DNA of 64,000 bases from an uncultured Pelagibacteraceae bacterium (GTDB lineage Bacteria > Pseudomonadota > Alphaproteobacteria > Pelagibacterales > Pelagibacteraceae), in the NCBI GenBank assembly GCA_902569785.1, contig CACFVO010000002.1, forward strand, positions 121,059 through 185,058, given 5' to 3'. Below are positions 51,797 to 61,617 of the stretch, piece after piece (the stretch's first letter is position 1; each line of letters starts with the position of its first letter). Under the pieces are notes generated by a model, which was not told the origin of the DNA, did no database searches, and saw only the letters and a program-made list of their open reading frames with translations. Both the position numbers and the translations under genes were made by a program.

Positions 51797-52824
51797 GAGT
51801 ATTTGATAATATCTTTAGATAATGTTTCGAAATTATCTCTATATAAACTTTTGTAGTTTTTCATACTATTAGTAATTTTCCCATAATGAATAAATTTGCT
51901 TTTTTCAATAACATCTAAAATTTTAATCTTATAATTCGAAGCAATATGAGTAAATGCACCATGACAGGATATAAATTGTGAACTTTTTGATATGAGGTGC
52001 GATATTGAGTAAAAATCTTCGTTTGTAAACAGGTATCCTTTTAAGCCCTGTAAATCTAATTCATACAAAGACTCATTTATTTTTTTAGAAGAGTTTTGAA
52101 TTTCATTAATAAGATTTGTTTGAATTGCGCCTGTTGTAACAATAATATTTTTCGATGTTTTTTTTGATAAATCAATCAAAAAATTTTTAAAAACATTTTT
52201 ATTTATACTTATATTTGTAAAGTTTGAAGCTTTTTTAAATAATTTCGAGTAACTCTTAGTTTCCCATTTTTCATCATAATGAAAGATTAAGAATTTTAAG
52301 TTATCTAAATCTAAAAAATTACTATGAGTATAGTTACCCTTAAATTGATCTTCATTTAAATAATGAAAATCTTCTTCTTTTAAAGTTATATCCAAAGATT
52401 TACAATTTATTGATAAAATATCTTTAACAGATTGGTTTTTTATTTTGTCATTATCTATAAAAACATTCTTATAAAAAATATTTAGAAATTTTTTTTGTGA
52501 GTATTTAGATACGTTGAAAATTTTATTTTTTGATTTTAATAATAATGTTAGAATTATTGATCTATTTTTCTTGTCTGATACTATAATATTGTCAAATTTA
52601 TACTTTCTTAATTCCAAAAGTAATTTTACTCTATCCAATATTTTTTTAGATCTTAGTAAAAAAACTTTATCTACTAGGTGGTTTCTTTTTATGAATTCTT
52701 CATTTTTTTTTGAAGCTACTATAAATATCTTTGATTTTGGATCATTTCTCTTAATTGACTTTATAAGAGTAGATATAATTAAAAAATCACCTATGCGATC
52801 TGTTCTAAAAATAAGATAATTCAT
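51793..52824 (-). CDS. glycosyltransferase family 9-like (heptosyltransferase superfamily)
   Basis: YLIFRTDRIGDFLIISTLIKSIKRNDPKSKIFIVAS; ISCHGAFTHIAS. Confidence 0.75.
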   Translation of the reverse strand: MNYLIFRTDRIGDFLIISTLIKSIKRNDPKSKIFIVASKKNEEFIKRNHLVDKVFLLRSKKILDRVKLLLELRKYKFDNIIVSDKKNRSIILTLLLKSKNKIFNVSKYSQKKFLNIFYKNVFIDNDKIKNQSVKDILSINCKSLDITLKEEDFHYLNEDQFKGNYTHSNFLDLDNLKFLIFHYDEKWETKSYSKLFKKASNFTNISINKNVFKNFLIDLSKKTSKNIIVTTGAIQTNLINEIQNSSKKINESLYELDLQGLKGYLFTNEDFYSISHLISKSSQFISCHGAFTHIASNYKIKILDVIEKSKFIHYGKITNSMKNYKSLYRDNFETLSKDIIKYS

Positions 52825-52835
52825 TGAAATAAATT

Positions 52836-54038
52836 TTATTTTGAATTTTTTTTAATAAAATCTAAAAAAGTTCTTTTAATATATTCTAAGTCTTTAACTT
52901 TTAATCCATGATGACATCCTATTAAAATTCCATTTTTCATCACATTGTTGCTATTCACTTCAGCATTTTTCACTTTCTTATACTTCCTTTTTTTCATTAT
53001 TGGCTGTCTTAATATATTTCCTGTAAAAATAGTTCTTGTTTGAATACCTTTTCTTTCTAGGAAAATTTGTAATTTTTGTCTATTTATTTTTGATTTTGAT
53101 TTAATTATTACAGGGTAAGCTAACCAAGGAGTTATCAATCCTTTTAATTGTTCAGGTAATTCATATAGTTCAGGAAATCTAGAAAAAAAAGATCTCAATT
53201 TTTCAAAGTTAGAAACTCTTTGTTTAATATTTCTTGGCAACTTTTTTAATTGCTCTAAAGCAAAGGCAGCCGATATTTCAGAAGGTAAAAAATTATAGCC
53301 AACATCGTGAAAAATATATTTTCCATCATAAGGAATACCATCAACTTTAATATTAAATCTTTTTTTAATTCCTTCTGACTCATTAAAAACTGCTGAGGAT
53401 CTTCCCCAACCTCTCAATAACTTTGCTTTATCATATAGTTGTTTATCATTAAAACAAACCATACCACCAAAACCAGCTCCTGTAATAATATGTGACGCAT
53501 ACATACTATTAGTTGTTATGTCGGAATATTTTCCTAAATTTTTTTTATTTAATTTATATCCAATAGTATCTGCTGAATCTTCTATAATTTTAAGTTTTTT
53601 TCTTTTAGCTAGTTTAAAAATATTCTTCCAATCAGGGACATTACCTAATAAATTTGGAATCATAATTGCTTTTGTGTTTTTATTTATAGCCATTTTAATT
53701 TGATCAATGTTTGCAACAAAAGTATTTTTACCAACATCTATAAAATGAGGTTTTAAACCTAGCTGATATATAGGCGCTACAGTTGTAGAAAATGTTAAAG
53801 TTGTTGTAATGATTTCACTTCCTTTTTCTAAATTTAATGACGCTAAAGCTAAAAGATTTGCCGAAGATCCAGAATTAACCATAAGACCATATTTTTTTCC
53901 AAAAGATTTAGCTATTTTATTTTCTAAATCTTTTACTGCTGGCCCATCTATTAAAGTTAACGATTTATTTTTAAGAACTTTTAAAGATGCATTAATTTCC
54001 TTTCGATCATATACAGCTTTACCATAATAAATTTTCAT
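52836..54038 (-). CDS. DegT/DnrJ/EryC1-fold enzyme, probable PLP sugar 3-dehydratase (RfbH/ColD-like)
   Basis: GSSANLLALASL, EDSADTIGYK, and NSMYASHIITGAGFGGMV with His183 at the PLP-lysine position. Confidence 0.82.
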   Translation of the reverse strand: MKIYYGKAVYDRKEINASLKVLKNKSLTLIDGPAVKDLENKIAKSFGKKYGLMVNSGSSANLLALASLNLEKGSEIITTTLTFSTTVAPIYQLGLKPHFIDVGKNTFVANIDQIKMAINKNTKAIMIPNLLGNVPDWKNIFKLAKRKKLKIIEDSADTIGYKLNKKNLGKYSDITTNSMYASHIITGAGFGGMVCFNDKQLYDKAKLLRGWGRSSAVFNESEGIKKRFNIKVDGIPYDGKYIFHDVGYNFLPSEISAAFALEQLKKLPRNIKQRVSNFEKLRSFFSRFPELYELPEQLKGLITPWLAYPVIIKSKSKINRQKLQIFLERKGIQTRTIFTGNILRQPIMKKRKYKKVKNAEVNSNNVMKNGILIGCHHGLKVKDLEYIKRTFLDFIKKNSK

Positions 54039-54039
54039 A

Positions 54040-56169
54040 TTATTTATCCCAAAAGAACTTTTTATTATTATTAGAACCTAGAGTTTTGTTAATAATATAT
54101 TCAGCAACTAAAGTTGAGTTAAAATACTTCATATATTTGTCTTTACCTTTTTTACCAAGAGACTTTCTTAATTTTTCATCATTCGAGACTCTTAATATTT
54201 TTTCTGAAAGATCACTAATATTCTTATAAAAAACCATTTCTTGATCAGTAAAAAAATCTCTATATTGAGTTTTTTCATCAATTAAACATACTAAACCGTT
54301 ACCCACTATTTGAGTAATTCTATCACTACTGTAATACTTGATAGCATCTCCCCTACTTAGATTTAATCCCATTTTTGCATTTTCTATTGTTTTAAAATAG
54401 TGATCTGCCCAAATGGGTTGGATATTATTTATTCCGTAAACGTCAAATTTAGCGTTTGGTGTAATATGAATCAATTTATTAACAAAATTAACTCTATCAT
54501 CTGTTTTACCTGATTTTAAAACACCTCTATGAACACCATGACTTAAAGCAAAAAAAACGTCAACATTGCATGATTTGTGAAAGTTATTTAATGTTTCAAA
54601 AGACTTATCAGAGGGATTTGGAATATAAAAACACTTATCTTTTGGGATGAAATTAAGGGCTGAAGGGCTTGTTGTTAAAAAAGTAGCATCAACACTATTA
54701 ATTTTATCTAAAATACGATCTTTATTACGTTCAAAATCAGGACCTTTTTTGTTTAAAGGATCAAGAAACCATTGACCAATTCTTACATTCGGATAATCAC
54801 TTCTAAGTTCGTTTATTTGTTCAGGAGATATAAGATCTGCATGTCCAAGCATTATTATATCAGGTTTGTAATTATAACAAGTTTTTTTAAGTTTATCATT
54901 TAATGTTTTAGCTCCTTTAAAATCTTGTAATGACTTATAATATTTTTGAATATCTCTGTCACTAAAACCTAAAACACTATGACCTAATCGAATAAAACCA
55001 TTGTTAATTCTACGACCAGTATTAAAAAAAAGCCTACCATCTAATCTTTCATTAAAATTAGTTATATGTAGAATTCTTAAATTTTCTAACTTTTTCTTTG
55101 TAAAAAAATGAGAAATTTTTTTAATCTTTTCAGACCTATAATCATCTATTAAATTTGAGATGAACTTGTGAGTTAAATAAAAATTCCTTATAGATAGATG
55201 TTGTAACTTTTTTCTTAATTTATCTTTATAAATTAATTCATTTAAAGAGTCTTCTAAATTTTTAATTGATAAAGTTTTCAAAATTTTTGCATTAGTTACT
55301 GTTTCAGGTAGCCCACCTCGATTAGTAATAATTACTGCACATCCATTAGCAGAAGCTTCTAAACTAGTTCTTCCAAATGGCTCTTCCCATCTAGAACAAG
55401 CAACTGCAATACTAGATTTTTTAAAAATCTTAATTACTTCTTCATGTTTTTTAAATCCCAGTATATCTGCATTTTTATGTGAAAGCTTAATTTTTTCTCT
55501 TTTTTCATCTCCAATAATTTTAGCTCGCCATTGAGGATTTTTATTTAAGATTTTGACAATTGTTTTGGAAAAAATATCATATCCTTTTGCTTTATTCAGT
55601 TTTCCTACAAATGTAATCCATTTTTTTTTATGTGGAATTAATTTTACAGATCCTCTCTCAGCAGATTGATAAAAAACAGCTAGTTTATTACTGTTTACAA
55701 ATTTATTCTCTAATCCTTCCAAAAATCTTTTTTTTGACCAATTACTATTAAAAATTATCTTATAACAAGTTTTAAGCAAAAATTTTCTATCATTGATGGA
55801 TTTAGATCCATCCATAGAGAGTGGATCATTGTGAAAGTATAGTGATATTACTCTATCTTTAATTTGAGATGAGATTATTTTAACATAACTGGGCCTGTTA
55901 TGTATTTCGATAATTGAAGAATTATTTTTTTTTTCTAGTTTGACAAATTTATTTACATAATTTCTCGTTTGACTAGTTAATGGTAAATTTAATAAAGTTA
56001 TATTTGTATATTTAATTGGAAATTTTTTTTTTAGTTTAGTGCTTCCATAAACTGTTATATTTTTTTTAAAATTACTTTTTTTGCTTGTTTCAAATACAAA
56101 CAATGATACCGCTCCAGGATACTGGGGTGAAAAGTTTTCTTTATATGGAAGTAAAATAGAAATTTTCAT
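54040..56169 (-). CDS. two-domain glycosyltransferase (GT4 domain plus CgeB-like GT domain)
   Basis: Residues ~1-340 GT4 (CSRWEEPFGRTSLEASANGCAVI); C-terminal half CgeB-like (GLNLSRGDAIKYYSSDRITQIVGNG). Confidence 0.82.
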   Translation of the reverse strand: MKISILLPYKENFSPQYPGAVSLFVFETSKKSNFKKNITVYGSTKLKKKFPIKYTNITLLNLPLTSQTRNYVNKFVKLEKKNNSSIIEIHNRPSYVKIISSQIKDRVISLYFHNDPLSMDGSKSINDRKFLLKTCYKIIFNSNWSKKRFLEGLENKFVNSNKLAVFYQSAERGSVKLIPHKKKWITFVGKLNKAKGYDIFSKTIVKILNKNPQWRAKIIGDEKREKIKLSHKNADILGFKKHEEVIKIFKKSSIAVACSRWEEPFGRTSLEASANGCAVIITNRGGLPETVTNAKILKTLSIKNLEDSLNELIYKDKLRKKLQHLSIRNFYLTHKFISNLIDDYRSEKIKKISHFFTKKKLENLRILHITNFNERLDGRLFFNTGRRINNGFIRLGHSVLGFSDRDIQKYYKSLQDFKGAKTLNDKLKKTCYNYKPDIIMLGHADLISPEQINELRSDYPNVRIGQWFLDPLNKKGPDFERNKDRILDKINSVDATFLTTSPSALNFIPKDKCFYIPNPSDKSFETLNNFHKSCNVDVFFALSHGVHRGVLKSGKTDDRVNFVNKLIHITPNAKFDVYGINNIQPIWADHYFKTIENAKMGLNLSRGDAIKYYSSDRITQIVGNGLVCLIDEKTQYRDFFTDQEMVFYKNISDLSEKILRVSNDEKLRKSLGKKGKDKYMKYFNSTLVAEYIINKTLGSNNNKKFFWDK

Positions 56170-56417
56170 TTATATTTTTTTTTAATTTTATTTCTTAATG
56201 TTCTATTTTTCTTTATATATAATTCTCTAGAAATTGCTTTACTTTTTGAATTAAAAATCTCTTTGTAGATCAATTTCCAAGTTCTTCCTCTTGTAAATTT
56301 AGCTCCTTTTCCTGAGTTATGTAAAGCAAGTCTTTTTTTTATATCTTTACTATAACCAACGTATGTGACCGATTTAAGTCCATGAGATTTGAGCATATAA
56401 ACGTAGTAGCTCATCAA
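56166..56417 (-). CDS. GIY-YIG nuclease family protein
   Basis: YYVYMLKS...TYVGYSKDIKKRLALHNSGKGAKFTRGRTWKLIY. Confidence 0.93.
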   Translation of the reverse strand: MMSYYVYMLKSHGLKSVTYVGYSKDIKKRLALHNSGKGAKFTRGRTWKLIYKEIFNSKSKAISRELYIKKNRTLRNKIKKKYK

Positions 56418-56419
56418 TT

Positions 56420-57859
56420 TTATTGAATGCCTAAATGCGTATATTTAATATTTAAATAATCTTTTATTGCCATGGAGCCACCCTCTCTGCCATATCCAGT
56501 TTGTTTAATCCCTCCAAAAGGAGCCTCTGGGAGGGCTACAACAGGTGTATTTACTGCCACAGTACCCGTTTCCATTAACTCTGAAGCTTTATGAGCTTTT
56601 TTAAGATTATTCGTATAGATATAACTAGCTAAACCTAAGTCATTATCATTAGCTCTTTTTATAACTTCATCGAAATCTTTAAAGGAAAGAATAGGAACTA
56701 ACGGTCCAAAAGGCTCTTGTTTCATGATAGTAAAATTATCTTTAACATTATCAAAGATTGTAGGTTCATAAAAATATCCTTTATTAAAGCCAGCTGGTTT
56801 TTTTCCACCACAAAGAATTTTAGCCCCTTCTTTTTTAGTAGTTTCAACTAAAGATTCTACTTCTTCTAATCTCTTTTTGGTTGTTAATGGACCTAAAATT
56901 ATATTTTTGTCCATTCCATTTCCTATTTTTAATTTTTTGGTTTTTTCGACCATTAATTTTGCAAAATCATTTTTTTTACTTTCATGAATATAAAAACGAC
57001 TAGGTGAAATACAAACTTGTCCATTATTTCTAAATTTTGCAAAAATAGCCATATCCGTGACTTTATTTAAATCCACGTCATCGAAGACTATAAAAGGAGA
57101 ATGACCACTTAATTCCATTGTTACCCTTTGAACCTTATCAGCTGCTTTTTTTAAAATTAGCTTTCCAACACGTGTTGATCCAGTTATTGAAACTTTTTTG
57201 ACTATATCAGAAGACAATAATTCATTTGAAATGTAAGGCGGGTCACCAGATAAAAGATTTACAACACCTGGAGGAACACCTGCCTCTTTACAAATATTTA
57301 CTAATTCCATAACTGAACCTGGAGTAATAATATCTGGTTTAACAATTACTGAGCACCCAGCGGAAAGAGCTGTAGAAATTTTTCTTGACGCTAGAGTAAT
57401 TGGAAAGTTCCAAGGAACAAGAGCAGCCACCACTCCCACGGGCTGATAATAAACATGTATTTTGGTATCAGGTGTTCTACCTTGTAAGGTTTCTCCATAA
57501 ATTCTTTTTGCCTCTTCAGCACTCCATTCAAAAATATCCGCTGCACCATTGGCCTCACCTATTGACTCTGCAAGAGGTTTTCCTACTTCTAAAGTCAACC
57601 ATTTAGACAAAACCTCAACTTTTTTTCTAATCAAATCAGAGATTTTTCTTATAATTTTTGATCTTTCCCAAGGGGAAGTATTTTTCCAAATTTCAAAACC
57701 CTTTTCTGCAGATTTAAGAGCTAAATCGATATCACTTTTGTTAGCTTTCGAAGCTTTGCCAATTATATCTTCAGTAGCAGGATTAATCACATCATAAGTT
57801 TCTTCACCTGATGAATTTTGCCATTTACCGTTTATAAATTGACCAAACTTTTTATACAT
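56420..57859 (-). CDS. NAD-dependent aldehyde dehydrogenase
   Basis: VPWNFPITLASRKI, VTMELSGHSPFIVFDD, NNGQVCISPSRF, EAPFGGIKQTGYGREGG; internal ATG at 57859 preferred. Confidence 0.94.
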   Translation of the reverse strand: MYKKFGQFINGKWQNSSGEETYDVINPATEDIIGKASKANKSDIDLALKSAEKGFEIWKNTSPWERSKIIRKISDLIRKKVEVLSKWLTLEVGKPLAESIGEANGAADIFEWSAEEAKRIYGETLQGRTPDTKIHVYYQPVGVVAALVPWNFPITLASRKISTALSAGCSVIVKPDIITPGSVMELVNICKEAGVPPGVVNLLSGDPPYISNELLSSDIVKKVSITGSTRVGKLILKKAADKVQRVTMELSGHSPFIVFDDVDLNKVTDMAIFAKFRNNGQVCISPSRFYIHESKKNDFAKLMVEKTKKLKIGNGMDKNIILGPLTTKKRLEEVESLVETTKKEGAKILCGGKKPAGFNKGYFYEPTIFDNVKDNFTIMKQEPFGPLVPILSFKDFDEVIKRANDNDLGLASYIYTNNLKKAHKASELMETGTVAVNTPVVALPEAPFGGIKQTGYGREGGSMAIKDYLNIKYTHLGIQ

Positions 57860-57869
57860 AATTTCTTTA

Positions 57870-58832
57870 TTATAAACTAACAATCTTTGATTTATCGATT
57901 TTTTTTTCAAAAAAATCGATGATGTTATTAACCGTTTCTATGCTCATATTTTCTAAACACTCTCTGGTAAATGTAGCAGCATGAGGGCTTAATAAGACTC
58001 TTTTATTAGATAATAGAGGATTATTTTTTTCTGGAGGTTCTTTTTCAAATACATCTATACCAGCATAAGAAATTATCTTATTATCTAGAGCAAAGTTTAA
58101 ATCTTTTTCATTAATGATGCCACCTCTAGATACATTTATAATTATAGAATTCTTTTTCATTAATTTCATTTCTTTTAAAGAAATTAAATTGTAAGTATCT
58201 TTATTTTTTGGGAGACTTAAAGATAATATATCTGTTGTTTTTAAAGACTCAGACAAACTCGAAACTTTATTTCCTCCAAATGATTTTATTATCTTTTCGT
58301 CTACAAATGGATCAAAGACATTAACAATCAAATCAAATCCTAAACATTTTTTTATCAATTTTTTTCCAATTCTTCCAAAACCAACAATTAATATATTTTT
58401 TTTATATAATTCAAAATTTTCTTTGATATCAAGATTAATAGCATCTGCAAATTTTCCATTCCTAACTATAGAGTCAAACATGTTAACTCCTTTATAAATA
58501 GATAATATCATATACATTATATGTTCTGCTGGAGAAGTAGACGTAGAAGAGTCCGTAACTAACAGTTTAATATTGTTTTGTTTAATATAATCAACATCTA
58601 CATTATCATAACCAACACCGTGTCTGGATATCACTTTTAACTTTTTGCAATTTGATAATATTTTAGAGTCAATTTTTCCTCTTCTAAGTGTTATTCCATC
58701 AAATTCAGGCAATTTTTTTAAAAGATTTTCTGTCGATAAATCTGTAATAATTTCATATTTAAAATTATCTTTATTATCTAAAATTTCTAGACCCTTGGGA
58801 TTTATTTTGTCTATAATGCCTATATTATACAT
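57870..58832 (-). CDS. D-2-hydroxyacid dehydrogenase
   Basis: SRHGVGYDNVD, ILIVGFGRIGKKL, INVSRGGIINEKDL, SPHAATFT. Confidence 0.93.
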   Translation of the reverse strand: MYNIGIIDKINPKGLEILDNKDNFKYEIITDLSTENLLKKLPEFDGITLRRGKIDSKILSNCKKLKVISRHGVGYDNVDVDYIKQNNIKLLVTDSSTSTSPAEHIMYMILSIYKGVNMFDSIVRNGKFADAINLDIKENFELYKKNILIVGFGRIGKKLIKKCLGFDLIVNVFDPFVDEKIIKSFGGNKVSSLSESLKTTDILSLSLPKNKDTYNLISLKEMKLMKKNSIIINVSRGGIINEKDLNFALDNKIISYAGIDVFEKEPPEKNNPLLSNKRVLLSPHAATFTRECLENMSIETVNNIIDFFEKKIDKSKIVSL

Positions 58833-58844
58833 GCTTGAGTCTCA

Positions 58845-58919
58845 TGGCGGTCCCACGGGGAATCGAACCCCGATTAGATGATTGAAAACCATCTGTCCTA
58901 ACCGTTAGACGATGGGACC
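58845..58919 (-). tRNA. tRNA-Glu (TTC)
   Basis: Cloverleaf; anticodon loop TTTTCAA; encoded CCA. Confidence 0.96.
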
Positions 58920-60679
58920 TAATTTTTTATGTTCTTATTAACAGAAATATCATCGATAATAAACTCTACATTTTTTTCACCTCTCCATTCATTTAGTGAC
59001 AATTTTCCAGCAATATTAAATTTATTATTCTTTCTAAGTAAATAAGCTCCCAATTCATTATCAACCGCATTAAAAGCTATAGTTTTGATGTTTGTACCTT
59101 CTGGACCAATCAAAACTGACTTAATATGTTTTTCTCCAACTATACGATTATTAACTGACTTTAAATTTTCCACAATAAATTTTGGTTCCGGATTTCCAGA
59201 TCCAAAGGGCGACAAAATATCTACTTTGTCGTAAAATTCTAAATTAATTGCAGACGGAGCAATTTTACTATCTATCAAAAGAGGTTTTTGTTTAGTCAGA
59301 TCTTCATTAATATTTTCAAATTTGCGAAATATAAAATCTTTAAATTTTTCTATATTAGAAATATTTATCGAAAATCCTCCTGCCATTTTATGTCCGCCAC
59401 CTTTAAGTAAAATTTTTTCTTGTGTAGCAGCTATAATTACAGATCCAATATCAAAACCAACAATCGATCTTGCTGATGCTTTGCCTATGTCTCCATTTAT
59501 TGAAATAACAATAGTTGGTTTATTATATTTATCTTTTAATCTTGCTGCAACAATACCAATAACACCCTCATGCCAATTTGACCCCTGTAGAATTAACACA
59601 GGATCATTTAGTTTGTTTTTAGTTTCAGCTAAAATCTTATTTATAAGATCTTTTTCTAACATTTGTCTTTCTTTGTTGTACTGATCTAATTCTGTAGCTA
59701 ATTTAAAAACTTCTTTAGGATTTGAATTTAATAATAAATTTGCTCCATGAGAACATTTTCCAACTCTTCCTCCAGCATTAATTCTTGGCCCTAAAATATA
59801 TCCTAAATGATAAATAGATGGATTTGTTTGAATCTTGCATATATCTAACAAAGTTTTTAATCCAAGATTTTTTTTTGCTTTTAAAATTTTTAAACCTTGT
59901 TTAACTATAGCTCTATTTAAACCAACTAAAGGAACTACATCACAAACGGTGCCTAGAGAAACTAAGTCCAAAAAATTTATAAGATTTGGTTCCTGAATTG
60001 AATTCTTTTTAAACCAATCAATTAATCTTAATTCTCTATTTAAAGACACTAAAAACATAAATGAAACCCCTGCTGCACATAAATATTGGAGGTCAGATTT
60101 GTCATCTAGTCTATTTGGGTTAACAACAGAGTAGGCTTTTGGTAAATTAATTTCAGATTGATGATGGTCTAAGATAATAACATCTATGTTTTTACTTTTA
60201 GCATAATTAATAGACTCAAATGATAGAGTTCCGCAATCAACTGTAAAAATGATTTTAACATCTTTTTCAATCAATTCTTTAAATCCTTTTATTGAAGGTC
60301 CGTACCCTTCAGTTTTTCTATCAGGAATATAAAATTCATAAGATAATTTAAGTTCATCAAAATATTTTCCAAGCAAAGCTGTTGATGTTGCCCCATCAAC
60401 GTCATAGTCACCAAAGACTCCAATTTTTTCCTCATTTTTAATTGCTTCTAAGGTTCTTAAAGAAGATTTTTTCATATCTAATAAAATATCAGGATTTGGT
60501 AAAAAATTTTTAATTGAAGGATTTAAAAAACTATTAATATCTTCATTTTTGATATTTCTTAAAACAAGTAATTTAGCTGTTATCTCATCAAGAGAAAAAT
60601 TATCTTTTAAATAAACTATCTTTTCTTGATCAAATTTTTTTAAAATCCAATTTTTTCCAGTAATAGATACTGAATTCAT
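58919..60679 (-). CDS. recJ: single-stranded-DNA-specific exonuclease RecJ
   Basis: GVFGDYDVDGATSTALL, DHHQSEI, GPRINAGGRVGK, GGGHKMAGGFSI. Confidence 0.96.
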   Translation of the reverse strand: MNSVSITGKNWILKKFDQEKIVYLKDNFSLDEITAKLLVLRNIKNEDINSFLNPSIKNFLPNPDILLDMKKSSLRTLEAIKNEEKIGVFGDYDVDGATSTALLGKYFDELKLSYEFYIPDRKTEGYGPSIKGFKELIEKDVKIIFTVDCGTLSFESINYAKSKNIDVIILDHHQSEINLPKAYSVVNPNRLDDKSDLQYLCAAGVSFMFLVSLNRELRLIDWFKKNSIQEPNLINFLDLVSLGTVCDVVPLVGLNRAIVKQGLKILKAKKNLGLKTLLDICKIQTNPSIYHLGYILGPRINAGGRVGKCSHGANLLLNSNPKEVFKLATELDQYNKERQMLEKDLINKILAETKNKLNDPVLILQGSNWHEGVIGIVAARLKDKYNKPTIVISINGDIGKASARSIVGFDIGSVIIAATQEKILLKGGGHKMAGGFSINISNIEKFKDFIFRKFENINEDLTKQKPLLIDSKIAPSAINLEFYDKVDILSPFGSGNPEPKFIVENLKSVNNRIVGEKHIKSVLIGPEGTNIKTIAFNAVDNELGAYLLRKNNKFNIAGKLSLNEWRGEKNVEFIIDDISVNKNIKN

Positions 60680-61617
60680 TTTTTATGTTTATTCTTAAAT
60701 AAGGTATTAACTTTGCCATTTTTATGTAAAGCTATAGTTGATGTTTCATAAAATTCTTTATGATCTTTGATACCCTCGGCTAAATTTCCATCAGTTATAG
60801 CTGTAGCACAAAACATAACATCGCCTTTTATCATATCTTCAATGTTATATTTTCTTTTTAAATCAGTAATCCCCATTTTTTTTGCTCTCTCAGACTCATT
60901 TTTATTTAAAACTAATCGTGTCTGCATTTGAGCTCCGTAACAGCTTAATGCCGCTGCAGCTAAAACACCCTCAGGTCCACCACCAATACCTATATACATG
61001 TCAACCGGAGAATTTTGATCAACTATATAAATTACTCCAGAGACATCACCATCACTAATTAGCTTTAAATTTACATTCATTTTTTTAAGAGATGATATAA
61101 TTTTGTTGTGCCTTGGTCTTTCTAAAATACAAACAGTTAGTTTGTCCGGAGTTGTATTTTTAGCTTCTGCCAAAAGAGATATGTTTTTTTCAACACTATT
61201 ATCTAAATCAATCAAATTTTTAGGTAAATTAGATCCTATTGCAATTTTTTCCATATAAGTATCTGGAGCAAAGAATAAATTATTTTGTTCAGAGGCAGCC
61301 AATACTGAAAATGCGTTTGGTAAATTTTTTGCTACAAAGTTTGTTCCTTCTAAGGGGTCAACGGCTAAATCTATCTTTTGCCCTTTTTTTGTACCTACTC
61401 TTTCACCAATAAAAAGCATTGGTGCTTCGTCCATTTCTCCTTCACCAATTACAATTTTACCATCCATTTCAATCTTATTAAATTCATTTCTCATATTATC
61501 GACTGCTGCTTGATCAGCAGCAATCTTGTCATTTTTTCCAACAAACTTAAATGCACCGTAAGCAGCCCTTTCTGTAGCATTAACAAATAATTTTAAATAT
61601 TCAGATTTAATTGTCAT
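60676..61617 (-). CDS. glpX: fructose-1,6-bisphosphatase class II
   Basis: GKIVIGEGEMDEAPMLFIGE, AVDPLEGTN, GIGGGPEGVLAAAAL. Confidence 0.96.
   Translation of the reverse strand: MTIKSEYLKLFVNATERAAYGAFKFVGKNDKIAADQAAVDNMRNEFNKIEMDGKIVIGEGEMDEAPMLFIGERVGTKKGQKIDLAVDPLEGTNFVAKNLPNAFSVLAASEQNNLFFAPDTYMEKIAIGSNLPKNLIDLDNSVEKNISLLAEAKNTTPDKLTVCILERPRHNKIISSLKKMNVNLKLISDGDVSGVIYIVDQNSPVDMYIGIGGGPEGVLAAAALSCYGAQMQTRLVLNKNESERAKKMGITDLKRKYNIEDMIKGDVMFCATAITDGNLAEGIKDHKEFYETSTIALHKNGKVNTLFKNKHKK

Noticed and set aside
58845-58919. tRNA-Glu as the island attachment site
   Set aside because: No duplicated tRNA 3' end noticed on the other side of the island in this window.
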